DNA of 64,000 nt from CAYWXK01 sp964462515 (GCA_964462515.1 CAYWXK010000004.1:1-64000), one strand, 5' to 3'; shown: positions 1 through 8,097, numbered from the stretch's first letter. Program-made: numbers and translations. The notes: generated by a model from the letters alone, not told the origin.

Positions 1-2
1 TT

Positions 3-683
3 GGCCCGTGGGCCTATGCGAAAAAGATTGTTACACACAACAAGTATTCATTCTATAATCCCAAACATCATCCATACTTCGACCAGGATGGCGGCAGGAC
101 AATATACTTTGAAGGGACATATTCTCACACATTCTCCGGCGAACCGGCTAACGCCACGCCGCGATATGATTACAACCAGATTATGTATCGATTGTCTCTG
201 GACGACCCGCGATTGTTTTTGCCTGCGGCGGTGTATCAGTTGCGGGACAAGGCCGGCAAAGTTGAATACCTGATGCGAGAAGAGATTGACAGCGATAACA
301 AACGGGAGTTTGTTGAGGCAAATCCGTTCTTTGCCATTCCACCTGACAGGGTTTATCCGGGACTTATCCCGATTTATGCGAGTCGCTTGAAAACCCAAAA
401 AGGCGCCACAACAATTTTGAAGGCCGGCTCACCATCCCAAGCCGGCGAGAAGCCACTGTTCTATGCAATTGCAGCCGATGATGACATCAAGAGCAAACAA
501 CTGCCTGCGACCACCTTGCTTTACGAATATCGAAACGACGGCACCGGTGAGTATCTTTACTCTACAAATCCGGAGCTGCAGCGTGAAGGCTGGATTCGCA
601 CGGCTAAACCGATATGTCGCGTCTGGAAGGCACCCGCCAGCCAGTTTCTTTTCGATGGCAAGGCAAGACCTGCTGGCTATTAG
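3..683 (+). CDS. C-terminal part of a secreted hypothetical protein (5' end outside the window)
   Basis: The reading frame is open from base 3, with no start codon at the edge, so this is the 3' part of a longer gene; an internal ATG at 183 is probably not the start. The first residues (WAYAKK..., [29 protein letters not shown]) look like the last blades of a five-bladed-propeller-type secreted protein, a pattern I associate with planctomycete extracellular proteins of unknown function. The last third ([20 protein letters not shown]...[13 protein letters not shown]) resembles a DUF5648-like carbohydrate-associated module, in which a Tyr/Trp-rich segment follows a TGEYLYST motif. It ends in TAG and is followed by the converging HepT gene. 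The exact function cannot be given without the missing N-terminus. Confidence 0.7.
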   Translation, partial: GPWAYAKKIVTHNKYSFYNPKHHPYFDQDGGRTIYFEGTYSHTFSGEPANATPRYDYNQIMYRLSLDDPRLFLPAAVYQLRDKAGKVEYLMREEIDSDNKREFVEANPFFAIPPDRVYPGLIPIYASRLKTQKGATTILKAGSPSQAGEKPLFYAIAADDDIKSKQLPATTLLYEYRNDGTGEYLYSTNPELQREGWIRTAKPICRVWKAPASQFLFDGKARPAGY

Positions 684-777
684 GTGTGCGGAGCACATCC
701 TGCTTTGCTACTCAACTTTAGCCCCTGCGGTTTGCTATTCGGCGGTAAAATTTTATGCAAGCGTTTGAGTTACGGCT

Positions 778-1119
778 CTAAGAATTTTTTAGAAGCTGTT
801 CGACCTGCTTTTTAAGCAAGGGTAAGTGATTGCGTATGGCATCCCAGACAAGCTCAGTATCAAGGGCGTCGTAGCCGTGTGTTATGACATTTCTGAAGCC
901 GATAATCCGCTGGTGTTCTGAGATACTCTCCAGCACCCGGCTATTAAGTCTTTTGATTCGATTCAGGGCTTCACCGATGATTTCGAACTTCCTCTCAACG
1001 GCGGCCTGGACCTGACTATCGTCAAGATAGTCGGTGTATTCAAGGCCACGCGTATATTCCTCAATGTTTCCGGCGGCTTCGAGGATGTCAAAGAGATATT
1101 TTTTCACATCAAGCTGCAT
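778..1119 (-). CDS. hepT: HepT-like HEPN-domain toxin (DUF86 family)
   Basis: A 113-residue all-helical HEPN protein. The RNVITHGYD segment near the C-terminus carries the R-x4-H motif used by HEPN ribonucleases, and the Tyr after it is the residue that MntA modifies by AMP transfer in characterised HepT/MntA pairs. I chose the ATG at 1119 (MQLDVKKYLF) with a GGAA upstream; a further upstream ATG at 1143 would lie deeper inside mntA. The gene overlaps the end of mntA by 11 bp, so the two are translationally coupled. By family knowledge, free HepT cleaves RNA and is neutralised when adenylylated by MntA. Activity here is inferred from the motif only. Confidence 0.85.
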   Translation of the reverse strand: MQLDVKKYLFDILEAAGNIEEYTRGLEYTDYLDDSQVQAAVERKFEIIGEALNRIKRLNSRVLESISEHQRIIGFRNVITHGYDALDTELVWDAIRNHLPLLKKQVEQLLKNS

Positions 1120-1408
1120 AGATATTTTTCCGCATTTGTTCAATTGCGAGTTTGAAGTAGGGGTTCTTCAGAGATTCTTCGACAACAACATCTACGGGTC
1201 TTTTGAAAATCTGCTCCAATCCTTCTTTGAGGTCAAAGTAGCGGTTGAACAAAGCACCCTGGCTTCGTTCGAACTGCACAAGCACATCTACATCGCTATC
1301 GGCAGTGAGCTGGTCGGTGGTCGCCGAGCCAAATATGTCCAGCCGTTTGACTCCAAGACGTCTGCATAACTGGCATATTGCCGGTCTTAACTCGTTCAGG
1401 TTAATCAT
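1109..1408 (-). CDS. mntA: MntA-like minimal nucleotidyltransferase (antitoxin of HepT)
   Basis: A 99-residue minimal nucleotidyltransferase. The active-site signature G-S-x10-D-x-D is complete (FGSATTDQLTADSDVDVLV), and a third acidic residue follows in the DVVVE strand, as needed for metal binding. In characterised type VII toxin-antitoxin pairs this enzyme transfers AMP to a Tyr in HepT and so inactivates it. It is the first gene of a two-gene minus-strand operon with hepT, overlapping it by 11 bp. It sits between two plus-strand genes, a usual setting for a small mobile defence or addiction module. The identification as an antitoxin rests on the gene pair; lone MNT proteins exist. Confidence 0.85.
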   Translation of the reverse strand: MINLNELRPAICQLCRRLGVKRLDIFGSATTDQLTADSDVDVLVQFERSQGALFNRYFDLKEGLEQIFKRPVDVVVEESLKNPYFKLAIEQMRKNIYAA

Positions 1409-1581
1409 AGTTACAATAGTCTATCGTGAAACCACATACCATGCAAGTTCGTAAAACGCAAAAAAAATTATGTCCTATCAATAGAAGTATTATTGCATTG
1501 TATTTTGCGCGATTCGTTATAGAATGTTGTCTTCGATACGTTCTTTATTAAAGAAATACAGAAAAGAAAAGGAGGTTTAAT

Positions 1582-3954
1582 ATGTCCAAGACTTATTTCA
1601 ATCGCTCGGCATGCTTAGTTGTTACATTGTTAGTTGCTGTTATTTATTTAGGTCTGGGAGTAGCTGCGGAGCAATCGGCCAACCTGATAAAGAATCCATC
1701 GTTTGAGGAGGCCGCGGATAATATGCCTGTGGGATGGAGTCAGGAGAGCTGGGGCGGGGAGCCGGTGTTTAAGTATGTGGAGGGTGGACATTCGGGTAAT
1801 AAGTGCGTTATGGTGTCATCAGAAAGCGGGGCGGATTCGGCATGGCAAACCAACGTCGTTATCAAGCCACATTCACAATATAAGTTGACGGGCTGGATTA
1901 AGACAGAGAATGTGGCTGCAACGAGCGGTAAAGGTGCGCTATTTAATTTGCATAATATTCAGCCGATGCAGACGCAGGCAATTACCGGCTCCAGTGACTG
2001 GACAAAGGTGGAGCTATTCTTTGAGTCGGGGGGCAACGAAAGCGTGGGAATCAACTGCCTGTTGGGCGGGTGGGGGCAGGCAACAGGGAAGGCATTTTAC
2101 GATGACTTGAGTCTTGAATTGATTTCTACAAGGACAATAAATCCGGCTGTAAAGATTGATGCGGGCAAAACGGGTGAGCCGATTTCGAAATATATTTATG
2201 GCCAATTTATCGAACACCTCGGCCGGTGCATTTATGGCGGTATCTGGGCGGAGATGCTTGAGGACCGCAAGTTTTATTATCCTGTTGGGGCAAAAGAGTC
2301 AGCGTGGAAGGTTATCGGTAATGCAGCTAATGTAAAGATGAGCAAAGAGAACCCTTTTGTCGGTGAGCATACGCCACAGATTAGTCTATCCGGCGATGGG
2401 ACAACTTGCGGGATACAACAGGGCGAGCTTGGATTAGTTAAGGGGAAGGAATATACCGGCCGGATAATTCTGGAGGGGGACAGGCCGGTTAAGGTGAGTG
2501 TGAGCTTGGTATGGGGTCCAGGTGAGAGCGAGAGGCAAGTCATTGTAATAGACAAATCAAGCTCTAAGTATGCTGCAAGACAATTGCGTTTCAAGGCCGG
2601 TGGTGACAGCGACAAGGGGCGGCTGGAAATTGTTGGTCGCGGCAAAGGGACATTTAGAATCGGGACGGTGTCACTTATGCCCGCGGACAATATAAAAGGT
2701 ATGCGGGCCGATACGATTAAAATATTGAAAGAGCTTAACTCGCCGATATATCGCTGGCCCGGCGGCAACTTTGCCAGCGGTTATGACTGGCGCGATGGTA
2801 TTGGCGAACGCGACAAACGCCCGCCTCGCAGAAATCCTGCCTGGAGCGGGCTGGAGCATAACGATTTTGGGCTGGATGAATATATTATCTTCTGTCGCGA
2901 AATCGGGACGGAGCCATTAATTACCGTCAACAGCGGTTTTGGTGATGACCATTCGGCGGCTGAAGAGGTTGAATATGCAAACGGCTCGGTTGATACGCCG
3001 ATGGGCAAGTGGCGGGCGGCAAATGGGCACCGCGAGCCATACGGTGTTAAATGGTGGTGCATCGGCAACGAGATGTATGGCAACTGGCAGCTTGGGTATA
3101 TGCCGCTTGAGCATTATGTTCGCAAGCACAATCTTTTTGCCAGAGCGATGCGTAAAGTTGACCCAACCATCAAACTGACTGCTGTTGGAGAAGTGGGGCG
3201 TTGGTCGGAAGGGATGCTCAAGAACTGTGCCGACTATATGGACATTATCAGTGAGCATTTTTACAGAGGGGCAAAGGAATCGGTGATGGAACATGTAAGG
3301 CAGGCGCCGGATGCGGTGCGCGGGATAGTTACGCCACATCGCGATTACAGAAAACGCTTCGAGTCGCTCAAAGGTAAGGACATTCGTATTGCAATCGATG
3401 AGTGGAATTACTGGTATGGAGAACATTTGTATGGCGAAATTGGCACTCGATATTTTCAGAGAGATGCTTTAGGTATCGCGGCGGGGCTACACGAGATGAT
3501 ACGAAATAGCGACATCGTTTTTATGGCTAACTACGCACAGACAGTCAACGTTATTGGGGCTATCAAGACCACAAAGACCGCTGCGGCGTTTGAGACAACA
3601 GGATTGGTCTTGAAGTTATATCGAGAGCATTTTGGCCAGGTTCCGGTGGCCGTCAGTGGTGAGGCGTATCCGTTAGATGTTGCGGCGGCGTGGACAGGAA
3701 ACAAGAAGGCGTTGACTATCGGCATTGTCAATCCTACGGAGCGAAAGTTTGAGCTTCCGATGGAGCTTGATGGAGCGAAGCTATCCGGCAAAGGGATTCT
3801 GCGAGTGATTGCGAATAATGACCCGATGGCATATAATGAGCCAGGCAAAGAGCCGAAGGTTGTGATTGAGGAAAAGAAGGTTAGCAGCATTTCCGACAAG
3901 TTAGAAGTTCAGCCGTATAGCGTGAACATTTACGAACTAACGGTAACGAAATGA
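1582..3954 (+). CDS. Secreted GH51 alpha-L-arabinofuranosidase with N-terminal carbohydrate-binding domain
   Basis: 790 residues. A signal peptide of about 33 residues (hydrophobic VVTLLVAVIYLGLGVAA) is followed by a CBM4/9-like beta-sandwich (roughly 35-180; starts NLIKNPSFEE) and a GH51-type arabinofuranosidase (roughly 185-790). The (beta/alpha)8 barrel shows RWPGGNFASGYDWRD. The acid/base is Glu497 in IGNEM, and the nucleophile is Glu607 in IAIDEWNYW. Both catalytic residues are present. A C-terminal beta domain ends in EVQPYSVNIYEL, as in the family. The start is set by a strong AAAGGAGG 6-8 bases before the ATG. By family it releases terminal arabinofuranose from arabinan or arabinoxylan outside the cytoplasm. 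It is monocistronic or co-transcribed with the small Cys-rich gene 76 bp downstream. Confidence 0.93.
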   Translation: MSKTYFNRSACLVVTLLVAVIYLGLGVAAEQSANLIKNPSFEEAADNMPVGWSQESWGGEPVFKYVEGGHSGNKCVMVSSESGADSAWQTNVVIKPHSQYKLTGWIKTENVAATSGKGALFNLHNIQPMQTQAITGSSDWTKVELFFESGGNESVGINCLLGGWGQATGKAFYDDLSLELISTRTINPAVKIDAGKTGEPISKYIYGQFIEHLGRCIYGGIWAEMLEDRKFYYPVGAKESAWKVIGNAANVKMSKENPFVGEHTPQISLSGDGTTCGIQQGELGLVKGKEYTGRIILEGDRPVKVSVSLVWGPGESERQVIVIDKSSSKYAARQLRFKAGGDSDKGRLEIVGRGKGTFRIGTVSLMPADNIKGMRADTIKILKELNSPIYRWPGGNFASGYDWRDGIGERDKRPPRRNPAWSGLEHNDFGLDEYIIFCREIGTEPLITVNSGFGDDHSAAEEVEYANGSVDTPMGKWRAANGHREPYGVKWWCIGNEMYGNWQLGYMPLEHYVRKHNLFARAMRKVDPTIKLTAVGEVGRWSEGMLKNCADYMDIISEHFYRGAKESVMEHVRQAPDAVRGIVTPHRDYRKRFESLKGKDIRIAIDEWNYWYGEHLYGEIGTRYFQRDALGIAAGLHEMIRNSDIVFMANYAQTVNVIGAIKTTKTAAAFETTGLVLKLYREHFGQVPVAVSGEAYPLDVAAAWTGNKKALTIGIVNPTERKFELPMELDGAKLSGKGILRVIANNDPMAYNEPGKEPKVVIEEKKVSSISDKLEVQPYSVNIYELTVTK

Positions 3955-4030
3955 GCATATTTTAAACATTTGAGAATTTGAATTTTGATATTGTTTCGAA
4001 TTTCAGATTTCAAAACTGGAGGTTTATTTG

Positions 4031-4225
4031 ATGGAATGTAAAAAGGAGCAGAATCTTAAGAGCTGCGGCTGCACATATCCTGGGTGCGAGAGAAAGGGAA
4101 TGTGCTGTGAGTGTTTGAGCTATCATTTGTCGAGTAAGCAGCTTCCCGGCTGCTGCTTTCCACCTAAAGTTGAGAAGACCTACGACCGCAGCTTCAAGGC
4201 CTTCGCAAAAGCGTGGGGACTATGA
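4031..4225 (+). CDS. Small Cys-rich protein, DUF6485-like
   Basis: 64 residues with seven cysteines in the pattern C..SCGC..PGC..KGMCCECL and a later PGCCF. The pattern matches the short DUF6485 proteins (ECKKEQNLKSC...), whose function is unknown; the cysteine spacing suggests metal or Fe-S binding. The ATG at 4031 has a GGAGG 9 bases upstream; a TTG one codon earlier is possible but unnecessary. It follows the arabinofuranosidase on the same strand by 76 bp. No further function can be assigned. Confidence 0.8.
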   Translation: MECKKEQNLKSCGCTYPGCERKGMCCECLSYHLSSKQLPGCCFPPKVEKTYDRSFKAFAKAWGL

Positions 4226-4292
4226 CGGCCGGGGTTCGTCGCTCGTGGTTCGTGACTCGCCGGTAGAAGTGCCAAGCTTAAAACTTAAAGCC

Positions 4293-4321
4293 AAAGGCCG
4301 AGCTAAGCAAGCCCGGCCTTT
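4293..4321 (-). terminator. Rho-independent terminator of anti-sigma A
   Basis: Arms AAAGGCCGAGC and GCCCGGCCTTT (one mismatch) around a 7-base loop, about 70 bases beyond the stop of the minus-strand gene ending at 4394. It is a member of the GGCC-rich hairpin family that also ends the three other sigma/anti-sigma cassettes. It may also serve the converging plus-strand gene ending at 4225. Confidence 0.7.
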
Positions 4322-4393
4322 ATTGGATAATTGCCTCAATCGTTTCAGTCAATTGTTCATGGTTTGATTGTCGCCTTGCGAAAAGTGCATCGC

Positions 4394-5314
4394 CTACTTC
4401 CCTTCTTCTCCGGTGGTTGTACTCCTGATTTGATGAGGCGCTGTTTGTGTGTATCCTGGTGGCGGCTCGAGACTGAAGAGCGAATCATCCAGGTCCTTGT
4501 TGAAAACAAAGTCTGTCAACCTAAATAACCAACTACCATCAGCGGCCTTGGTCTCAAGCATAACCAATAGCCTGGTTTTTGCATCGACCCAGATGTCAGT
4601 AATGTCACCCGACCAGGGATAGGTGCCATCGTCTTTCTTTTGGAGTCTGAAACCAATGGCTTGTCGGTTGTCAATCTGTTTCGTTCCAAGAGACTGTGTG
4701 TCTGATGGGATGTTCTCTGGCGGATTCAAGAAGACATCGTAGAGAGGATTCTGGGGGAACTTTGGGTCAAAACTGTGAATAGAGGCCGTCTTGTCTTGCG
4801 GATTAAGAATAAGCGCCTTGCCTACGTTTCGGTCAATGATGTGAATGAATTTAAACTCGACGGGTTGCTTTGTTCGTGGGTCTATAAGCATCTGAGTTGT
4901 GTCTTGGAGTTCGTGACCCGGCGCCTTGTATGCACATTGGCGTATGTTATTGCCCTCGAACCGGATTGTGCCCTTGGGTGGGGAAGCCTCGCCGATCTCC
5001 GTCCAAGTCGCAGTCCTTATCTGCTGCATTTCCCTGACGACATCTGCCCAGGCGACACCTGTCCTACCAATAGACCCTCCAAAAAGATATATGCTGATAA
5101 GCACCGCGACGATAATTATCGCCGCTGCGGCAAGTTTTGCAATTCTGCTTTCCATAATTGTTCTCCATATATTCGGCTGTGTGACAGCCGATTCTGTATT
5201 TCGTGATTCAGCCAGCGCGATGGAAATATCATTATGAACTCTTCTGTCCAAATCAGCACTGGCTTTCAATTGTAATTTCCTAACAAGTTTATGGATGTCA
5301 TCTGCGGGTTTCAT
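4394..5314 (-). CDS. Membrane-anchored anti-sigma factor A with LolA-like periplasmic domain
   Basis: 306 residues. The cytoplasmic head (1-58; MKPADDIHKLVRKLQLKAS...) is the expected sigma-binding part and has no zinc motif. One transmembrane helix follows at about 61-80 (KLAAAAIIIVAVLISIYLF), then a periplasmic domain of about 220 residues resembling the lipoprotein-carrier (LolA-like) beta fold. The start ATG overlaps the stop of the sigma gene as ATGA, so the pair is translationally coupled. The juxtamembrane sequence IMESRIAKLAAAA has close counterparts in the three other anti-sigmas of this locus. Role inferred from architecture and gene pairing: it holds the partner ECF sigma at the membrane until a periplasmic signal arrives. 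Confidence 0.8.
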   Translation of the reverse strand: MKPADDIHKLVRKLQLKASADLDRRVHNDISIALAESRNTESAVTQPNIWRTIMESRIAKLAAAAIIIVAVLISIYLFGGSIGRTGVAWADVVREMQQIRTATWTEIGEASPPKGTIRFEGNNIRQCAYKAPGHELQDTTQMLIDPRTKQPVEFKFIHIIDRNVGKALILNPQDKTASIHSFDPKFPQNPLYDVFLNPPENIPSDTQSLGTKQIDNRQAIGFRLQKKDDGTYPWSGDITDIWVDAKTRLLVMLETKAADGSWLFRLTDFVFNKDLDDSLFSLEPPPGYTQTAPHQIRSTTTGEEGK

Positions 5315-5856
5315 TTTTTCACCTCACCATTTAACAGTAACCGCAGTTTGTCTAATGCGTAACGGTAACGGCCCTGAACAGTATTGATCGAAACATCCTG
5401 GTGCTCGGCAATTATTTTGAATTTCATCCTGCTGTATATGTGCAGGATTAAGGCCTCTCGCTGCTCGTAAGGAAGCTGCTGAAGAGCACAGAGAAGGCGG
5501 TGCTCTTCTTCGGTGGATATTGCGCAAGTTTCGGGGTCAGGCAGGTCCGGCAAAGCAGGTTCTATTTTCTCAATGTTGAGGTTTCGACACCTCTGAATTG
5601 CCCTATTTTTATTTCGAGCGCTGTTGGCGACACAGGTAGCCAGGTAACCTCTGAGACTACCGGTCAGGCGAAACTTGCCGCAAGACTTAATAAAAGAGAC
5701 AAAAACATCGTGAACTACGTCTTCGGCAGCACTTACATCGGTCAAAAGAGCGGTTGCCAATGTTACCAGGTCGTGTTTATACCTTTCGTAAATGGTTGTC
5801 AGAACCTCGTTACTGCCCCGATTAAACTTCCATATAAGCAGCTTTTCTTCCAGCAT
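5311..5856 (-). CDS. ECF-type RNA polymerase sigma factor A
   Basis: 181 residues, the usual ECF length. Region 2 (about 15-90) contains DVSAAEDVVHDVFVSF and the NSARNKNRA segment. Region 4 (about 125-178) has LPYEQREALILHIYSRMKFKIIAE followed by a recognition helix (SINTVQGRYRYALDKL). It is closely similar to sigma B at 8094-8636 along its whole length, indicating duplication. Upstream lie two extended -10-like boxes (5898-5906, 5934-5942). Further upstream are two ECF-type promoters that seem to drive short RNAs instead of this gene. It is the first gene of the coupled pair with anti-sigma A. Confidence 0.93.
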   Translation of the reverse strand: MLEEKLLIWKFNRGSNEVLTTIYERYKHDLVTLATALLTDVSAAEDVVHDVFVSFIKSCGKFRLTGSLRGYLATCVANSARNKNRAIQRCRNLNIEKIEPALPDLPDPETCAISTEEEHRLLCALQQLPYEQREALILHIYSRMKFKIIAEHQDVSINTVQGRYRYALDKLRLLLNGEVKK

Positions 5857-5897
5857 TAAGGGATTACCTAATTTAACAGAAACAATCGATTGTCATA

Positions 5898-5942
5898 TAT
5901 ATAACAACCAGATGCAGCATTTTAGTATAACAATCCTGATTT
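5898..5942 (-). promoter_or_regulatory. Two extended -10-like boxes upstream of sigma A
   Basis: On the minus strand TGTTATATA (5898-5906) and TGTTATACT (5934-5942) match TG-N-TATAAT extended -10 elements. GATTGTTATA around the second recurs exactly upstream of sigma B (8679-8687 region). No convincing -35 is seen. They are the likeliest housekeeping promoters for the sigma/anti-sigma operon. Confidence 0.35.
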
Positions 5943-5994
5943 TTCTATCATTGGGGGGGCCCCGCAGAAAAATGGACAGCTCTCTGCCCAGAGG

Positions 5995-6065
5995 AATAAA
6001 AAAGGCCAAACCTGAATGGCTCGGCCTTTCTGTAAGAAAGAGGATTAAATTATGTGGTTTTACAC
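5995..6065 (-). ncRNA. Putative ECF-driven small RNA, copy 1
   Basis: Inferred RNA of about 70 nt, from a start some 7 bases after the CGTC box at 6072-6075 to the T-run after the 6001-6029 hairpin. It carries a CU-rich stretch (TCCTCTTTCTTAC), then ACAGAAAGGCC and the terminator stem. Copy 2 at 6155-6225 has the same order: TCCTCC, TTACAGAAAG, GCCGAGCC stem. No start codon with a ribosome site lies between promoter and hairpin. An alternative is a 5' leader attenuator of sigma A, with the hairpin deciding read-through. Confidence 0.4.
6001..6029 (-). terminator. Intrinsic terminator ending putative small RNA copy 1
   Basis: AAAGGCC/GGCCTTT stem, followed on the minus strand by a run of six T (bases 5998-6003 are all A on the plus strand). 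It lies about 145 bp before the start of sigma A, so a transcript from the ECF promoter at 6072-6098 would end here unless it reads through. Confidence 0.6.
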
Positions 6066-6071
6066 TATAAA

Positions 6072-6098
6072 GACGTGGTAATGACAGAGTTTATTACA
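6072..6098 (-). promoter_or_regulatory. ECF-type promoter, copy 1
   Basis: The minus strand reads TGTAAT-N17-CGTCT, matching the TGTAAC/TGAAAC...CGTC pattern of group IV sigma promoters. The spacer shares AAACT.TGTCA with copy 2. The most economical reading is autoregulation by one of the adjacent ECF factors. Confidence 0.55.
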
Positions 6099-6154
6099 AG
6101 AAAAAAGGTGAAATTTTGACGGATGAGTAAAAAAAGATATGTCTGGTGGAGGCG

Positions 6155-6225
6155 CAACAAAGAAGCCGAGCTGTGCAGGCTCGGCTCTTTCTGTAAGGAG
6201 GACTATCGGTTTACGTCCTTACTAT
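6155..6225 (-). ncRNA. Putative ECF-driven small RNA, copy 2
   Basis: Inferred RNA of about 70 nt, starting some 7 bases after the CGTC box at 6231-6234. A 5' stem GTAAGGA/TCCTTAC encloses the motif GTCCTCC, so the RNA contains CCTCCTTA, the same octamer as the anti-Shine-Dalgarno end of 16S rRNA. It then shares TTACAGAAAG with copy 1 and ends in the 6164-6186 hairpin. A CU-rich loop of this kind suggests pairing to ribosome-binding sites, by analogy with CCUCCUCCC-motif small RNAs of alphaproteobacteria. That role is inference. Confidence 0.4.
6164..6186 (-). terminator. Hairpin ending putative small RNA copy 2
   Basis: Perfect 8-bp arms AGCCGAGC and GCTCGGCT around a 7-base loop. On the minus strand it is followed by TTCTTTGTTG, a weaker T-tract than at the other hairpins of this family. 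Confidence 0.5.
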
Positions 6226-6230
6226 ATATA

Positions 6231-6257
6231 GACGCAACAGTGACAAAGTTTGTTACA
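6231..6257 (-). promoter_or_regulatory. ECF-type promoter, copy 2
   Basis: The minus strand reads TGTAAC-N17-CGTCTATA, a textbook ECF promoter layout. It is 159 bp from copy 1 and identical to it in spacing, with a conserved spacer segment (AAACT.TGTCA). Confidence 0.6.
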
Positions 6258-6330
6258 AAAAATTGTAAAAAAATTGTAAAAAATTAAGCGGATGCAGAAA
6301 ATATGTTTTATCGCAAGGAAATACAAAAAA

Positions 6331-6353
6331 GGCCGGGCCAGATTAGCTCGGCC
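6331..6353 (-). terminator. Rho-independent terminator of cassette B
   Basis: GGCCGGGC/GCTCGGCC stem (one G-T pair) followed on the minus strand by six T. It begins about 22 bases beyond the stop of the anti-sigma gene ending at 6376. Confidence 0.75.
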
Positions 6354-6375
6354 TATGACCAGTCCAGCACCATAC

Positions 6376-8097
6376 TTAGTTGCATTTGCGGACTTCGATA
6401 CCGCAGGAACCAAACCGCGTTCCGGGAGATTCCGAATTCCCAGTAAAGGGGACCCATTGCGTTCGTGAAGGGTTTCTGGAATACTCCAGATTACAGTCGG
6501 GAGTCAAGGCAACGGTCAACTTGTAAGAGACTACGGGTATTAAACTTTGCAGTTTGACCCGATATCCGTAATCGGCCTTTTCAAGCTGGTCCAAAGACAG
6601 TGTCCACTTGCAGCGGATGTTAGTATGGCCGGCGAGGAGTTTGTCAAGTGGCAGTTGCAACTCATATCGGTCGTCGCCTTTTTGAGTGAATGGGACCGGC
6701 TCTTTGGCCAGAGTTACTGACTGCACTGCGCCGCTGGAATAAGGCAGGGTAATTGACATAGTAGCAATGCCCTGGGGTCCTTTTCTAAGGGTAACATCTG
6801 AAAGAATCTCAATTTTACCGGAGGCGGTAATACGCCACAGGTCTTCCTGGGTACCGACAAACTCGCTCTTTGACCACTGCTGGTAACCCACGCCCTTGTC
6901 GGTTTTTTCTTCCGGCAGCGCCAGCTCAGGCAGATTCTCCGGCACGACATCTTCGACCCTCAAGTCGCCGTAAATGACACGGTAAGTTTGTGAATCTTTC
7001 GGGCGATACCAGAATATCGGCATATTGGCGTCGCCGAGCTTTACGCCGCGGCCTTGGTATTGCCACTTGCCCTCGCCTTTGAAGAACCGTATGAACAGCA
7101 GATGCTTTGCCAGCTTCATACCAAGCTCGCTCTGTTCTTTTTCAGAAAGCCCAAGCTCTCCAATTTTTTTGCCGATAGCCGGCGCTTCCTTGAGGTAATC
7201 TTCCACCGCAACACTGTCGGGGAATGTCCCATCGCCAAGCACCTGGGCCCGTATGCGAAGTCCTTCGATAAAGTCCTGCTCGGTTGCCCCCATCAGGTCA
7301 AGGGCGGTTTGCTGCAATTTATACCCCTCAGGGACATCCATACTGAACAGCGACTGGTCCATCGGCACATCAAAATGGACGTTCCTGCATATAACCTTCA
7401 ACTGCCCTTCTATCTGTTCGATACGCACCGGCAGAGCGGTGCGGGGGTCCGCCCAAATCGTAACATCCAGTTTGGGATTCGCAGCGTGAAAACCAATCAG
7501 TTTCTGGCCGGCTATATCCTGCTCGCCAAGCTCCTCGACCGAGAAATCAGGACTATCCTGCAATTGTGTAATTACGTTTCTCAACCTATCCATGTAATTT
7601 GGTATAGATGGCAGGCCTTTGAGGTCAATATATACCGCGTCTTTCGTTGGGGTGGTAAGCACCAGAATCTTACCTTTTTCCAGGTCGATGATGCTGACAA
7701 CATCCGGCACGTTCGACATAGTCCTTCTGATTCGTGAGCCCATTACCATATCGTGAATGACGGGGCCGTTTTCATCCTGACCTACAATGATGTCAAGGAC
7801 GGCGGTTTTGGCATTGAGAATGGGCTGGACAACATCAGCAAAGGTTATGCCCGGACTTACGATATAATGTATGCCGAGTGCGGCTGTAATAATTATCACC
7901 GCAGCAGCGGCCATTCTTATAATCGGATTTTTCATAATAATTCTCCATACATTCTGTTGGCTCCGGGTCAATCGCTTCTGCCTCATCTTCTCAAGCGAAC
8001 TCAAAGCATCAGCAAGAGTTCTCGCATCAGCCCCGGAACCAGTTTCAATGTTCGCTTCATTAATCAACGCTCTGACTTTGTCCTCTGCGGATTTCAT
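6376..8097 (-). CDS. Membrane-anchored anti-sigma factor B with extended periplasmic sensor
   Basis: 573 residues: cytoplasmic head 1-60, one membrane helix at about 62-80 (RMAAAAVIIITAALGIHYIV) and a long periplasmic part. The first 320 periplasmic residues are homologous to those of anti-sigma D, with shared motifs such as GPVIHD, RIRRT.SN, TIWADP, FDVP.D and GVKLGDA..IFWY. After YRVIYGDLRVEDV, where D ends, B continues with about 170 extra residues forming a probable beta-sandwich (RNPSRTQWVPF... near the end). The start ATG overlaps the sigma B stop as ATGA. It is translationally coupled and ends in its own terminator. Inferred role: signal-responsive sequestration of sigma B. Confidence 0.8.
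   Translation of the reverse strand: MKSAEDKVRALINEANIETGSGADARTLADALSSLEKMRQKRLTRSQQNVWRIIMKNPIIRMAAAAVIIITAALGIHYIVSPGITFADVVQPILNAKTAVLDIIVGQDENGPVIHDMVMGSRIRRTMSNVPDVVSIIDLEKGKILVLTTPTKDAVYIDLKGLPSIPNYMDRLRNVITQLQDSPDFSVEELGEQDIAGQKLIGFHAANPKLDVTIWADPRTALPVRIEQIEGQLKVICRNVHFDVPMDQSLFSMDVPEGYKLQQTALDLMGATEQDFIEGLRIRAQVLGDGTFPDSVAVEDYLKEAPAIGKKIGELGLSEKEQSELGMKLAKHLLFIRFFKGEGKWQYQGRGVKLGDANMPIFWYRPKDSQTYRVIYGDLRVEDVVPENLPELALPEEKTDKGVGYQQWSKSEFVGTQEDLWRITASGKIEILSDVTLRKGPQGIATMSITLPYSSGAVQSVTLAKEPVPFTQKGDDRYELQLPLDKLLAGHTNIRCKWTLSLDQLEKADYGYRVKLQSLIPVVSYKLTVALTPDCNLEYSRNPSRTQWVPFTGNSESPGTRFGSCGIEVRKCN

Larger units (their letters stand above)
5857..6375. other. 519-bp gap between cassettes A and B: two tandem promoter/hairpin units
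   Basis: No credible protein gene. The gap holds two diverged copies of a unit of about 160 bp. Each copy has an ECF-like promoter on the minus strand followed by a CU-rich stretch and a GGCC/GCCGAGC hairpin. The terminator of cassette B (6331-6353) lies at the right end. Near sigma A are two TTGTTATA boxes. A G7-C4 run occurs at about 5952-5963. Confidence 0.75.

Noticed and set aside
1493..1523. TTGCAT...TATAGA as a promoter of the arabinofuranosidase
   Set aside because: The spacer is 19 bp and the -35 box weak; not reported as a feature.
6231..6375. A third small-RNA unit at the 6331 hairpin
   Set aside because: No ECF promoter lies upstream on the minus strand; the hairpin directly follows the anti-sigma B stop and is its terminator.
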